DNA of 64,000 nucleotides, from positions 62,001-126,000 of the forward strand of contig NZ_JAAAYE010000005.1 in the NCBI RefSeq assembly GCF_013282575.1. Direction: 5' to 3'. The notes beneath the pieces are model-generated. The model worked only from the letters and a program-made list of their open reading frames with translations. It did no database searches and was not told where the DNA came from. The DNA comes from Paraburkholderia sp. NMBU_R16. Lineage in GTDB: Bacteria > Pseudomonadota > Gammaproteobacteria > Burkholderiales > Burkholderiaceae. Positions within the stretch are counted from its first letter, which is position 1, and each line of letters starts with the position of its first letter. The translations under genes were made by a program, and so were the position numbers. Shown here piece after piece: positions 46,922 to 55,778 of this stretch.

Positions 46922-47953
46922 TCAGCCGAACGAGGCGGCGTCGACGCAACTCGCGGCCGCGCTTGCTCCGCGTACGGCACAGGTGAGCGGCTCGTGAGCG
47001 ACGCGCACGGCGAGCCCGGTTTCCTCGGCAAGCCGCTTATCGAGGTTGGCGAGCAGCGCGCCGCCACCCGTGAGGACCATTCCGCTATGGGCGATATCGG
47101 TGACGAGTTCGGGCGGCGCGTTTTCGAGCGCGAGCTTGATCGCGTCGACCACCGGGCGAAGCGGTGCGGCCAGGGCTTCCGCGACATCGTGGTTCGATAG
47201 CTCGATCGTGCGCGGCAGACCGTCGACGAGGCTGCGGCCGATCGCGCGCGCCCGTTCTGTCGGCACATCGAGCGTCGCGGAGCCGATCGTCTTTTTGACA
47301 TGCTCGGCCGTTTGGTCGCCCAGCACGACGCCGTAGAGGCTACGGACGTACGACACGATCGCGGCATCGAATTGATCGCCCCCGATACGCACGAAGCCTT
47401 GATAAGCGACACCGCCGAGCGACACCACAGCCACCTCGGTGGTTCCCCCGCCCATGTCCACGACCATCGATCCGCGCGCCTCCCCGACGGGCAAGCCGGC
47501 TCCGACGGCGGCGGCGAGCGATTCGTCGATGAGGCTGACCTTCGCGGCGCCGGCGGCGAGCGCCGCCTCGCGAATCGCGCGCCGCTCGACCTGCGTCGCG
47601 GAGCACGGCACACAGATCGTGAATTCGGCGCGAAGGCCGAAAACGGAGCGCAACCGGGCCATCTCGACGAACTCGCGGAACATGTGTTCGGCAGCGGCAA
47701 AGTCTGCGATCACGCCATGCCGCATCGGTCGGATGGCCTCGAGATTCGTGGGCGAACGACCGAGCAGTTGCTTGGCCTCCTCGCCCACGGCCGCCACCCG
47801 GCCCGCGCCCGGGCTCGGCGTCTTCTGAAAGCACACCACCGACGGCTGATTCAGTACGATGCCCTTGCCGTGCATATAGATCAACGTGTTGGCGGTTCCC
47901 AGATCCACGGCAACGGGCCTGGGCAGCAGACGGCGGAAAATGTGATGCGACAT
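46922..47953 (-). CDS. mreB: MreB-like rod-shape actin homologue (paralogue)
   Basis: A 343-residue actin-fold protein. AVDLGTANTLIYMHGKGIVL is the phosphate-1 loop, VVDMGGGTTEVAVVSLGGV is phosphate-2, and SGMVLTGGGALLANLDKRL is the adenosine motif, all intact. The length is that of MreB. It is not followed by mreC/mreD, so it is probably a second copy and not the cell-wall housekeeping gene. The N-terminus MSHHIFRRLLPRP lacks the amphipathic membrane helix of some MreBs. The ATG at 47953 is followed by the family start. Divergent from the UbiB-like gene. Confidence 0.85.
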   Translation of the reverse strand: MSHHIFRRLLPRPVAVDLGTANTLIYMHGKGIVLNQPSVVCFQKTPSPGAGRVAAVGEEAKQLLGRSPTNLEAIRPMRHGVIADFAAAEHMFREFVEMARLRSVFGLRAEFTICVPCSATQVERRAIREAALAAGAAKVSLIDESLAAAVGAGLPVGEARGSMVVDMGGGTTEVAVVSLGGVAYQGFVRIGGDQFDAAIVSYVRSLYGVVLGDQTAEHVKKTIGSATLDVPTERARAIGRSLVDGLPRTIELSNHDVAEALAAPLRPVVDAIKLALENAPPELVTDIAHSGMVLTGGGALLANLDKRLAEETGLAVRVAHEPLTCAVRGASAAASCVDAASFG

Positions 47954-48243
47954 CGTTGACTCTCTCATAGAGTGACAACAACGGCAGGCGAGTCTTCCAG
48001 CGGCAAAATTCGAGTCGCGCACGTTGTGCCGGGTAGGGTTCACCCGACAATCGCTTTACGGCAGCGGTATGTGAGACCTTTAGGGTCGATTGCGCTTTTT
48101 CTTGTTGTGCAAAGCAGCAGCATCTTTACAAGTAACCATTCCCCGATATGCTCGTACCTTTGTGCGTGCGCCGCAGGCACGCGCCCGGGGCGCATGGCAT
48201 TCTTATCGACTCCTCTTGGCCTAATTCGTCTGACGCATATCTC

Positions 48244-49824
48244 ATGCGCACACTGTTTCGCCGCCTGCTCGTCCTTTTTTGCGTGCTTCGGTATGGCGCA
48301 CGGCTCGTGCTTGCGGCCGCGCCGCGCGATCACGAGCTACGCTGGATCGTCGCGCTCGCCGCCCGTGTCCACGCGGCGCCCAGCGGGCGAGCGGCGCTGC
48401 ATCGCGCCTTGCCTCAGCTCGGGCCGCTCGTGAGCGCCTATGCGGCAGGCGTGGCCGCCCAACCCGGACGGATGTTACAGACCGTCCATGACATGCTCGA
48501 TGCCGTTGGCCGCATGCAGACGGAATTGAACACCCCTCTCACTGGGCAAGAAGCGCGAACCGCATTGCGAGCGGCAATCGGCCGGCCGCTCGAAGAGGTG
48601 TTCGCCGCTTTCGATGCAACGCCGCTCGAGAGCGGGCTCGCCGTTCAGGTTCACGCCGCCCGCTTGCGGGCAACCGATAGTGCACGCGCAGAAGCAGATG
48701 TCGTCGTCAAGTTGCTGCGCGTCCGTCAGGTCCAGCAGATCGGGGACGACCTGGCGGTACTGCAATGGCTCGCGCGTTTCGCGGAACGCTTTTTCCCCGC
48801 TGCGCGCGAGCTGCGTCTGCGCGCGTTGGGCGAATCGCTTGCAGCCGACATCGCGCGCCGCTTCGATTTGCCCATGGAAGCGGCGAATCTTTCGCAGACG
48901 GGCCGTCACTTCAGCAACGACACGCGCCTGGCCGTTCCCAACGTTGTCTGGCCGCTCAGCACCGATCGCATGCTCGTGATCGAACGCATTGCCACCCTGC
49001 CTCTCATCGATCTGGACGATTTGCGCCGGCATGGCGTGAATCTCGAACAGCTCGCCGAGAACACCGTCGCCATTGCAGTCGAACAAGCATTCGAGCACGG
49101 CTTCTTTCATGCAGCACTCACCGCCGAGCGCGCGCGTGTCAGCATCGAACCGGCGACGCTCGGGCGGCTCGTCCTCGCGGACTGCACGATCATGTCGAGC
49201 CTGACCGAACCGGAGCGGGAATTCTTCGTGCATGGGGCGACGGCGTTCTTCAAACGCGATTACGGCCGCGCTGCCGAGTTGCATCACCATGCGGGACACG
49301 TCGAACCTCATGCACGGACAGAGCGGCTCGAAGGCGAATTGCGCACGCGCAGCGAACCGCAATTCGCCTTGCCCGGCCGCAAACGGATGGCTGCGGGGTT
49401 GCTTCGCCATCTGCTGGAAGCGGTCGAACCGTTCGGTGGCGGCACGCCCTCGTCGCTGAAACTCGCAAGCGATTCTCTCGCGCGCGCCGAGACGCTCGCG
49501 CGCGCGCTCGCCCCCGCGCTCGATACCTGGAGCATCGCCGAAGATGCCCTGGCCGCGCTCGCGCGCAAAGACTCCGATCACCGCGGATGGATGAAACGTC
49601 TTTCGCGCGAATTCCCGCACTTGGCGTCGATCGTGCCGCGATTGCCGCTCATGTTGGCGCACCGGCTCGAGCATATCCAGCAGCGAGGCGAAACGACAGC
49701 CCCGGCCGCGTGGCTCGAAAGCCTGCGGCGCGAGCAACGGCGCACGCGTCGCCTGCTGTGGGTGTGTGCGGTGTTCGGCGTCGTGCTGGGGGCAGTGCTG
49801 ACCTGGCTGCCGCATTGGCCCTGA
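48244..49824 (+). CDS. Degenerate UbiB/ABC1-like protein (probable pseudokinase)
   Basis: A 526-residue protein with the outline of UbiB/ABC1 atypical kinases. LGPLVSAYAAGVAAQPGRML replaces the K-x-G-Q region. GLAVQVHAARLRATDSARAE leads to VVVKLLR with Lys156 retained. Where UbiB proteins have the catalytic loop H-A-D-x-H-P-G-N, this protein has HGFFHAALT, and the D-F-G aspartate region reads VLADCTIM. The C-terminus ends in a hydrophobic helix (LLWVCAVFGVVLGAVLTWLP), as in UbiB, implying membrane anchoring. The loss of the K-x-G-Q motif and of the catalytic loop suggests it does not act as an ATPase for ubiquinone synthesis. The start is at ATG 48244. Confidence 0.7.
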   Translation: MRTLFRRLLVLFCVLRYGARLVLAAAPRDHELRWIVALAARVHAAPSGRAALHRALPQLGPLVSAYAAGVAAQPGRMLQTVHDMLDAVGRMQTELNTPLTGQEARTALRAAIGRPLEEVFAAFDATPLESGLAVQVHAARLRATDSARAEADVVVKLLRVRQVQQIGDDLAVLQWLARFAERFFPAARELRLRALGESLAADIARRFDLPMEAANLSQTGRHFSNDTRLAVPNVVWPLSTDRMLVIERIATLPLIDLDDLRRHGVNLEQLAENTVAIAVEQAFEHGFFHAALTAERARVSIEPATLGRLVLADCTIMSSLTEPEREFFVHGATAFFKRDYGRAAELHHHAGHVEPHARTERLEGELRTRSEPQFALPGRKRMAAGLLRHLLEAVEPFGGGTPSSLKLASDSLARAETLARALAPALDTWSIAEDALAALARKDSDHRGWMKRLSREFPHLASIVPRLPLMLAHRLEHIQQRGETTAPAAWLESLRREQRRTRRLLWVCAVFGVVLGAVLTWLPHWP

Positions 49825-49885
49825 CAGCAGCGCGAGCACCCGTTGGTACTCTGCCCGGGCAGTTGACCGCTCGTCTGAAGTTGGC

Positions 49886-50923
49886 TCAATCGGCCGTATC
49901 GGCTGCGTCGGGCATCTTCGCCCGTACGTCCGGCCGCGGCGGCGGCGCCCAGGCCGGACGAGTCCGACTACCCGAATCGACGACGACCAGATAGCGGCCA
50001 GCCCACGGCATCGCTTCGCGCTCCGGCGACAACACGCGAACCACGTCGCCCGAATCGGCGAGCGCTTCGTAATCGGCATCGAGCACGCCATAGCGGTCCA
50101 AAAACGCATCGAGCGAACCGGGAATGCGCACGCACCCCTTCGAATGGCGAATGCCGAGCAACGGTTCCAGCTTATCGGGATCTGTCGCGTGCATTTGAAA
50201 ACGCATCGGCGAAACACCGCCTTTGCCCCATCCGCGTTCGCCATCCGTCCAGCCGAAATCGAAGATACGCATGCCGCGCGCACCATATCCGCGGATGCCG
50301 TTTTCGTTCATCGTGCCCTCCGCTCGATAGTCCATGTTTCGCGGACTATGCTCGAACACGCCGAGCGGCGTCACGAAATGTTCATAACGCCCGGGCAGGC
50401 CCGTTGCGACGGGCGACGCCCCGAGCATGCGCCAACTCTCGGACGGATTACCGCGGAAATAGATGAAAAGCGCCTGCACATTGGGGGCGCGGTCCACCAG
50501 CACGACATATTGCTTCGACAGTCCACCCAGGCCATGAGCCGCAAGCTGTTGCTGCAAGCGCGTGCCGTAGGCGCGTCGAGCAGCGTCGGGTACGTTCAGG
50601 CGGCGTGTCACTTCACGCTCGAAGACATCGGCAAGGTGCAATGCACCGCGCGGATCGAGCGCCGCTACAATTGCGGCGTTACGAGTTGCGGCGCTCGCCG
50701 CGGCGGCGGCTGATGCGGCTGATGCGGCTGATGCGGCTGATGCAGTCGATGCAGCCGATGCAGCCGATGCAGCCGATGCAGCCGATGCAGAGGATACCGA
50801 AGCGCCCGATGCGCGGGTTTGCATGGCGGGGGCTGCAAATACCGCCCCCGCCATGCCTGCCACGACGATCGCCATTGCCGACACCCCGAACACGCGCCGA
50901 AGCGAGGTCGCGTGTCGAAGCAC
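49886..50923 (-). CDS. L,D-transpeptidase family protein, exported
   Basis: A ~345-residue YkuD-type L,D-transpeptidase. The catalytic block RHSKGCVRIP contains the Cys nucleophile and the upstream His. From GTG 50923 the protein has a signal peptide (LRHATSLRRVFGVSAMAIVV, then GAVFAAPA); the ATG at 50875 would cut into it. The mature N-terminus is a long Ala/Ser linker encoded by a 9-bp microsatellite (50708-50788), so the catalytic domain is held at a variable distance from the membrane. Likely substrates are peptidoglycan stem peptides. The open frame continues well upstream but without family likeness. Confidence 0.8.
   Translation of the reverse strand: MLRHATSLRRVFGVSAMAIVVAGMAGAVFAAPAMQTRASGASVSSASAASAASAASAASTASAASAASAASAAAAASAATRNAAIVAALDPRGALHLADVFEREVTRRLNVPDAARRAYGTRLQQQLAAHGLGGLSKQYVVLVDRAPNVQALFIYFRGNPSESWRMLGASPVATGLPGRYEHFVTPLGVFEHSPRNMDYRAEGTMNENGIRGYGARGMRIFDFGWTDGERGWGKGGVSPMRFQMHATDPDKLEPLLGIRHSKGCVRIPGSLDAFLDRYGVLDADYEALADSGDVVRVLSPEREAMPWAGRYLVVVDSGSRTRPAWAPPPRPDVRAKMPDAADTAD
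50708..50788 (-). repeat. 9-bp tandem repeat in the L,D-transpeptidase gene
   Basis: Nine exact-length units of 9 bases. Read on the coding strand they are four copies of GCATCGGCT, one GCATCGACT and four GCATCAGCC. Each encodes Ala-Ser-Ala. Because the unit is a multiple of three, slippage changes linker length and not reading frame. Confidence 0.9.
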
Positions 50924-50975
50924 AGCCTGTCCACACGCCTGCCATGGCCCGGACGGGCGTGTCCCGCGGCCGTGA

Positions 50976-52649
50976 CTACGCTTTGCGACGCGCCTGAAGC
51001 GAGCGGATACGCTCCATCGCGGGTTTGTCGGCTGTCGTCCTGTCATAGAGTTTGGCGAGATCGGCCTTGAGCGCAGTGCGGGAACCGCCGTCGAGATAGA
51101 CCATGTGACCCGACGGGTAAAACGTGGCCGACAAGTTCTCGCGAACCTTCTTGTCGAGTAGCGGCATGACCTGCAAATCGATGACCGTCTGATAGAACGG
51201 CGTAACGAAATCGTAGACACCGTTGGCCGATAGTACCTTCAGGTCGACGTTCAATGCCATGACTGCCGCAAGGTCGCCGGCCGTATAGAGAATGACGTTG
51301 CCTTTGCCGTCGATGCCCTTTTGCGCGCCGGTCGGATCGGTATGCTTGAAATCCCAATGCTTGAACGTCTGGTCATTGAGGTCGGTGAAGGCGGAAGTCG
51401 ACGTGTATTTCAGCTGCTCGTTCAGATACGTGTTCCACATCGTCGTGTAGACACCCGAGACGGCCGTCATGGTCGGATCGTTGCCGCCCGAGTTCGGATC
51501 GACCTGGCCGGCAATGCCCGTGTCGATGCCGGTCACGCGACCGTCGTAGGCGCCCAACGCCTGCCCCTTCGCCTTGAGCAGCGAGGTCAGAAAGAGCGAA
51601 TTGCCTCGGCTGTCGTAGCCCGCGATATCGAGCCCCCATGCAATCAGCGTCGCCTTGTCGATGCCCGTGTACTGCGAGAGTTTCTCGACGACGGCGTCGT
51701 CGGTCTGCGGGAATTTACGCAGTGCCGAGAGGTAATCGGTGCGCGCGAACTGGGCGACTTCCTCGAGAAAATCGACGAGATTCGTCGGCGTCGGGCTCAC
51801 GCCTAGCCGTTTGTGGTACCAGGCATCGGCCGCTGCCGTCGGCAATGCACCAACGGGGTTGCCGGCCTGTGCGTAATCGAGAATCGACGATTGCAGTGTG
51901 ACGCCGTTCAGATCGACGCCGTCTTCATGCAGCAGATAAGCCAGCACGCAACTGCGCGCGGTGCCGTACGATTCGCCGAACAGATATTTCGGCGAATTCC
52001 ATCGCTGGTTCTTCGTCAGATACCGCTTGATGAATTGCTTGATGGACCGTGCATCCTGATCGACGCCCCAGAACTCCTTGTTCGTATGCGGAGCGACGGC
52101 TGCCGAATAACCGGTACCGACAGGGTTGATGAAAACCAGATCGCTTTTGTCGAGCAGACTGTCGGAATTGTCCTCGAGTTGATAGGGCGCCGGCGGCGTG
52201 AAGTTCGGCATCGACGTCTTGATACGTTTGGGCGCAAACGATCCCAACAGGACGAAGACCGATGAGGAGCCCGGACCGCCGTTATAGAAGAATGTCACCG
52301 GCCGCGATTCCTCCGACTGGCCGTCTTCGGTAAAAGCCACGTAGAACATCTTCGCGTTCGGCTGCGAGGTGCTCTCGTCGACGGTGACGAGGTGGCCGGC
52401 CGTCGCCGTGTAGGCGAGCGAGCGCCCGCCGAGCATGATCGTGTGGTGGGTGACGGCAGCGGCTTCCGTGGTATCGGAGACGGAGTCGTCAGGGCCATTG
52501 CCGTAGGCGACGGAATCGAAAAACGGCTCATCCTCGCCTGCAGAACCGCCGAGGTGCAACGGACGCCCCAGCGACGCTCGGCCGGACGAAGGCGTCTGGG
52601 CATTGTGGTGCGACGTTTGCGGACTTGCGGAACCGGTATCGGGGTTCAT
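50976..52649 (-). CDS. S10 serine carboxypeptidase-like protein, leaderless
   Basis: A 557-residue S10 peptidase. FFYNGGPGSSSVFVLLGSF carries the G-G-P-G-S-S substrate-binding motif. Ser227 lies in LFGESYGTAR, the acid in NGVYDFVTPF and the His in PSGHMVYLDGG. S10 enzymes trim C-terminal residues at acid pH and are lysosomal in eukaryotes. The N-terminal ~60 residues are Ser/Gly-rich and not a signal peptide. GGAG lies before the ATG at 52649. Next to an S53 peptidase, another acid-active class, also without a signal. Confidence 0.9.
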   Translation of the reverse strand: MNPDTGSASPQTSHHNAQTPSSGRASLGRPLHLGGSAGEDEPFFDSVAYGNGPDDSVSDTTEAAAVTHHTIMLGGRSLAYTATAGHLVTVDESTSQPNAKMFYVAFTEDGQSEESRPVTFFYNGGPGSSSVFVLLGSFAPKRIKTSMPNFTPPAPYQLEDNSDSLLDKSDLVFINPVGTGYSAAVAPHTNKEFWGVDQDARSIKQFIKRYLTKNQRWNSPKYLFGESYGTARSCVLAYLLHEDGVDLNGVTLQSSILDYAQAGNPVGALPTAAADAWYHKRLGVSPTPTNLVDFLEEVAQFARTDYLSALRKFPQTDDAVVEKLSQYTGIDKATLIAWGLDIAGYDSRGNSLFLTSLLKAKGQALGAYDGRVTGIDTGIAGQVDPNSGGNDPTMTAVSGVYTTMWNTYLNEQLKYTSTSAFTDLNDQTFKHWDFKHTDPTGAQKGIDGKGNVILYTAGDLAAVMALNVDLKVLSANGVYDFVTPFYQTVIDLQVMPLLDKKVRENLSATFYPSGHMVYLDGGSRTALKADLAKLYDRTTADKPAMERIRSLQARRKA

Positions 52650-52809
52650 CGTGATCGCTCCATATCGAGTGAGCCGGCGCATCGCCTCGCGCGGCCGGCC
52701 ATGTTGGCCAACTGTTGTCTGTCCTTGCCTGCAGATCGACTTCACGCTTCTCGCGCTGCGATGAAAAACCGTCCTTCCATCGCAGCGAAACTTGATGAAT
52801 CCCGCACCG

Positions 52810-54420
52810 TCACGTACTGCCCGTACCGCCCAACGCCGCCGCGATTTTTTGGCCGTCCGGGCTGCCCAGCCCCGTGCAGGCATCCCAGCCACGCGCGGCC
52901 GCGAACGTACCGTTGTTGCCCTGCGTGATGTCGTGAAACGCGTCCGGATGGCTATAGAGCTTCGGCTGAACCCAGCCGACCGGTTTCGCGCGGGACGCGT
53001 TGATGCGGGCAATGAGTCCCGCGAAGAGCGGCGCGACGGCGCTCGTGCCGCCCACGACCGCCGATTGACCGGCGACGAGCACGCGGTAGCCCGTACTCGG
53101 CGAAGCGTCGGCGGCCACGTCGGGCACTCCGCGGCCGGTGAGGGAGCTCTGCGGCGAGCCGTCCGTCCGAACGACGTTCAGCCCGCGCTGCCACGTCGGC
53201 ACCGGGAACCGTGCGCTGACGCCACCGCCGGTCGCGCCGCCAGCCGCTCCGTCGTTCCAGACGACTTCCTCTGCGATCGAAGCGCCGGTGCTGCCCGCGC
53301 CGCGTGCCACGACGTGCGTTCCTCCGCAGGCCAGCGCGTACTGGCTCGACGCGGGGAAATCGACGACGTCACCACTGCCCGCTTCGTCGCTCGATCCGCT
53401 GTCCCCCGAAGCCGCGCAAACGGTGACACCCAGCGCCGCGGCGTCCTTGAGCGCCTGATCGAATTGCGACAACGCTTGGGCCGTCCAGCTCGATTCGGGC
53501 GCCCCCCAGCTGATCGAAATGACGGAGGGCTTGTTTTTCGTATCGTGGATGGCCTGCTTGAGTGCAGCGACAAACCCGGCGTCGCTGTTGGGCGCGAAAT
53601 ACACGGCGATCTTCGCGCCGGGGGCGATTGCCCCGGCAATTTCGATATCGAGCGTCACCTCTCCATCGGGCCCGGAAGGATCGCCCGTGGGCGCATTCGC
53701 ACCCGTACCCACGGCCACGGAAATCACTTGCGGGTTCGGCCGCAGTCCCAATTCTTTGAAATACTGCTCGAGGTCTGACTCGTCGTAGCCGCCGCCCAGT
53801 TCGATGACGCCGATACATTGACCGCTACCGTCGCTGCCGGACGGAAAATCATAGATCTGCGCCAGTTGCAGCGGCGTGAAGCCCGCGGTGTGCGGCGCTG
53901 CGCGGCGAGGCCCGATGGGGGGCACCGACATCCGGAAATGAGGGCGGGCCTGCGGACGATCGTCGAGACCGAGCACGGCTGTCACCACTCCGCTGAGGTC
54001 CTGCGGGATGCTCACGCTGCCGGTACGGCCGCGAAAGCCGCCCAACTCCGGATGCTCGTAATGCGCGAGCTCCACACCGAACGCTTGCTGAAAGCGCTCG
54101 ACGGTGCCCTCGAGCGTGACGGCAGCAGCCGCGGCGTCTCGCTTTGCCACGCGCAGACCGTATTCTTTCGCGAACGCCTCGACCTTCGCTAGATCGTCGT
54201 CCGCTGCGCCGAACCGGGTGGCGAACGCTTCCCGCGTCAACGGCTCCTGCGTTTCGCCGCGCGCAATCTTTTGCACCGTCTGCTCCAGCGCGTGCTCGTC
54301 GCGCCGGCGCAATGTGACCACCACCTGCAGCATTTGGCCCGGATCGCATGGACCGAGACGCGTGGAACCCTCAACCGGCTCGCGATGGCTACCGACGAGC
54401 TGCTCTCTTTCTTTTGTCAT
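52810..54420 (-). CDS. S53 sedolisin/kumamolisin-like serine-carboxyl peptidase with prodomain
   Basis: A 536-residue sedolisin. Residues ~25-170 are the activation prodomain (VVVTLRRRDEHALEQTVQKI; GVELAHYEHPELGGFRGRTG). The catalytic domain has the pair Glu254-x3-Asp258 (GEVTLDIEIAG), the oxyanion Asp in SGDSGSSD and Ser460 in GGTSAVAP. The C-terminus has the calcium-site pattern with DACTGLGSP. Such enzymes are active at acid pH. There is no signal peptide ahead of the prodomain (MTKEREQLVGSHREPVEG), as in kumamolisin-like proteins of several Burkholderiaceae. The start is at 54420; an earlier frame is unrelated. Confidence 0.92.
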   Translation of the reverse strand: MTKEREQLVGSHREPVEGSTRLGPCDPGQMLQVVVTLRRRDEHALEQTVQKIARGETQEPLTREAFATRFGAADDDLAKVEAFAKEYGLRVAKRDAAAAAVTLEGTVERFQQAFGVELAHYEHPELGGFRGRTGSVSIPQDLSGVVTAVLGLDDRPQARPHFRMSVPPIGPRRAAPHTAGFTPLQLAQIYDFPSGSDGSGQCIGVIELGGGYDESDLEQYFKELGLRPNPQVISVAVGTGANAPTGDPSGPDGEVTLDIEIAGAIAPGAKIAVYFAPNSDAGFVAALKQAIHDTKNKPSVISISWGAPESSWTAQALSQFDQALKDAAALGVTVCAASGDSGSSDEAGSGDVVDFPASSQYALACGGTHVVARGAGSTGASIAEEVVWNDGAAGGATGGGVSARFPVPTWQRGLNVVRTDGSPQSSLTGRGVPDVAADASPSTGYRVLVAGQSAVVGGTSAVAPLFAGLIARINASRAKPVGWVQPKLYSHPDAFHDITQGNNGTFAAARGWDACTGLGSPDGQKIAAALGGTGST

Positions 54421-54717
54421 GAATTGACGCTCCTCAGGAAGGATTACGTCGAAGCTCCGACCGAACCGCCCCTTCGCAGTTCCTCTCCGTTTCGGTAGGT
54501 CAGGCGCCGGTGGCCGGCATTCGTTGCCATCCGGCACCCAATCGTCGGACGAGTGCTCAAAGTGTAGTGCATGCCGTGCGGATGAGGCATCGCTTGTGCT
54601 CTCGCCTGGCCGAACGGGAGCTGGAATCGGGCGGTGCGCCGCGCCGGGCGGGCTCCGAGCAAAGATCATGCAGCCGGCATATGATGCGAAGCACCCATTT
54701 ACACGAGGAACCGGGAC

Positions 54718-55233
54718 ATGTCTCTTTCCATGTATCAAGCGTCCGTGCCTGTATTCGTCCGGGGGCTGACGAACCTGCGCGCCATCCTGACCAAGGCGCG
54801 CGCCCATGCCGAGTCGAAGAAGATCGACCCTGCCGTTTTACTGGCGAGCCGCCTCTATCCCGACATGCATCCGCTCACCCGCCAAATCCAGATCGCCTCG
54901 GATGCCGCAAAGTTCTGCGTCGCGCGCCTGGCGGCTGTCGAGCCGCCGAGTTTTCCCGATTCGGAAACGACGTTCGAGGAGCTCGACGAGCGCATCGCCA
55001 AGACGATCGCCTATCTGCAGGATTTCGACGCCTCCAAGCTCGAAGGCAGCGACGAACGCATCGTCAAGCTGAACATGCGCGACGGGGTGCTCGAGTTTCC
55101 AGGGTTGAACTACCTGCTGCACTTCGCGCTGCCGAATTTTTTCTTTCATGTCACGACGGCGTACGGCATTTTGCGGCACAACGGCGTGGAGATCGGCAAG
55201 TTCGATTACCTCGGCAAGCCCGGCCGCGTCTGA
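54718..55233 (+). CDS. DUF1993 domain-containing protein
   Basis: A 171-residue DUF1993 protein. It begins MSLSMYQASVPVFVRGLTNL; other blocks are LYPDMHPLTRQIQIASDAAK and LLHFALPNFFFHVTTAYGIL. The family folds as a DinB-like four-helix bundle and has no proven activity; here the potential metal-ligand His residues of DinB enzymes are only partly present. It lies divergent from the S53 peptidase and upstream of the ArsR gene, with no sign of an operon. Confidence 0.88.
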   Translation: MSLSMYQASVPVFVRGLTNLRAILTKARAHAESKKIDPAVLLASRLYPDMHPLTRQIQIASDAAKFCVARLAAVEPPSFPDSETTFEELDERIAKTIAYLQDFDASKLEGSDERIVKLNMRDGVLEFPGLNYLLHFALPNFFFHVTTAYGILRHNGVEIGKFDYLGKPGRV

Positions 55234-55277
55234 AGACCGTCGAAGCGGCAAGACCCCTTCGAGCGTGGGGTTAAGAC

Positions 55278-55297
55278 ATATCGTCTAATTCCGATAT
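55278..55297. promoter_or_regulatory. Operator-like dyad upstream of the ArsR-family gene
   Basis: ATATCG (55278-55283) and CGATAT (55292-55297) are perfect inverted arms around an 8-base AT-rich spacer, 60 bases before the arsR-family start. The A/T-rich dyad has the form of ArsR autoregulatory sites and stands out from the GC-rich surroundings. Confidence 0.45.
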
Positions 55298-55357
55298 ATG
55301 ATTCGCCTCATGGTGATCCGGCTCTTCCGCCGGATCGCGATGGGGTAACCGCTCGAC

Positions 55358-55660
55358 ATGAACATAGACATCGATGCCATTCACAAGGCGCTCGCCAACC
55401 CCGTGCGCCGCGAGATCCTGAACTGGCTCAAGGAGCCGGAAGCGAATTTTCCGGACCAGGAGCTGCCGTTCGACCACGGCGTGTGCGCCGGGCAGATCAA
55501 TCTGCGTTGCGGTTTGTCGCAGTCGAGCTGCTCGGCGCATCTCGCGACGCTGCAAGGTGCGGGGCTCGTGACTGTGAAGCGCATTGGCCAGTGGTGCTTT
55601 TTCAAGCGCAACGAGCCTGTCATTCGAGCGTTTCTCGATGCCCTCGGCACGGATTTGTGA
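55358..55660 (+). CDS. ArsR-family winged-helix regulator
   Basis: A 100-residue ArsR-family protein. It begins MNIDIDAIHKALANPVRREI and has the recognition region INLRCGLSQSSCSAHLATLQ followed by the wing GLVTVKRIGQWCFFKRNEP. The usual metal-box C-V-C is not present; Cys residues occur at GVCAGQINLRCG and SCSAH. It probably represses itself and the downstream old yellow enzyme gene 118 bases away, responding to electrophiles or thiol stress; this is inference from neighbours and from the dyad upstream. Confidence 0.85.
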   Translation: MNIDIDAIHKALANPVRREILNWLKEPEANFPDQELPFDHGVCAGQINLRCGLSQSSCSAHLATLQGAGLVTVKRIGQWCFFKRNEPVIRAFLDALGTDL

Positions 55661-55778
55661 ATCGACGAAACCGAAGCCGACGCGCCGACCCGCCCCAGAC
55701 CTGCACGAACGTATCCGACTCAACCCAACTTGACAGGCACGCGGCCACAAGCCACGCCAAAGAAGAGGACTCCAAGCC

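Noticed and set aside
48475-50286. 603-residue open frame on the minus strand
   Set aside because: It covers the UbiB-like gene in antisense and the end of the transpeptidase gene out of frame; no domain is visible.
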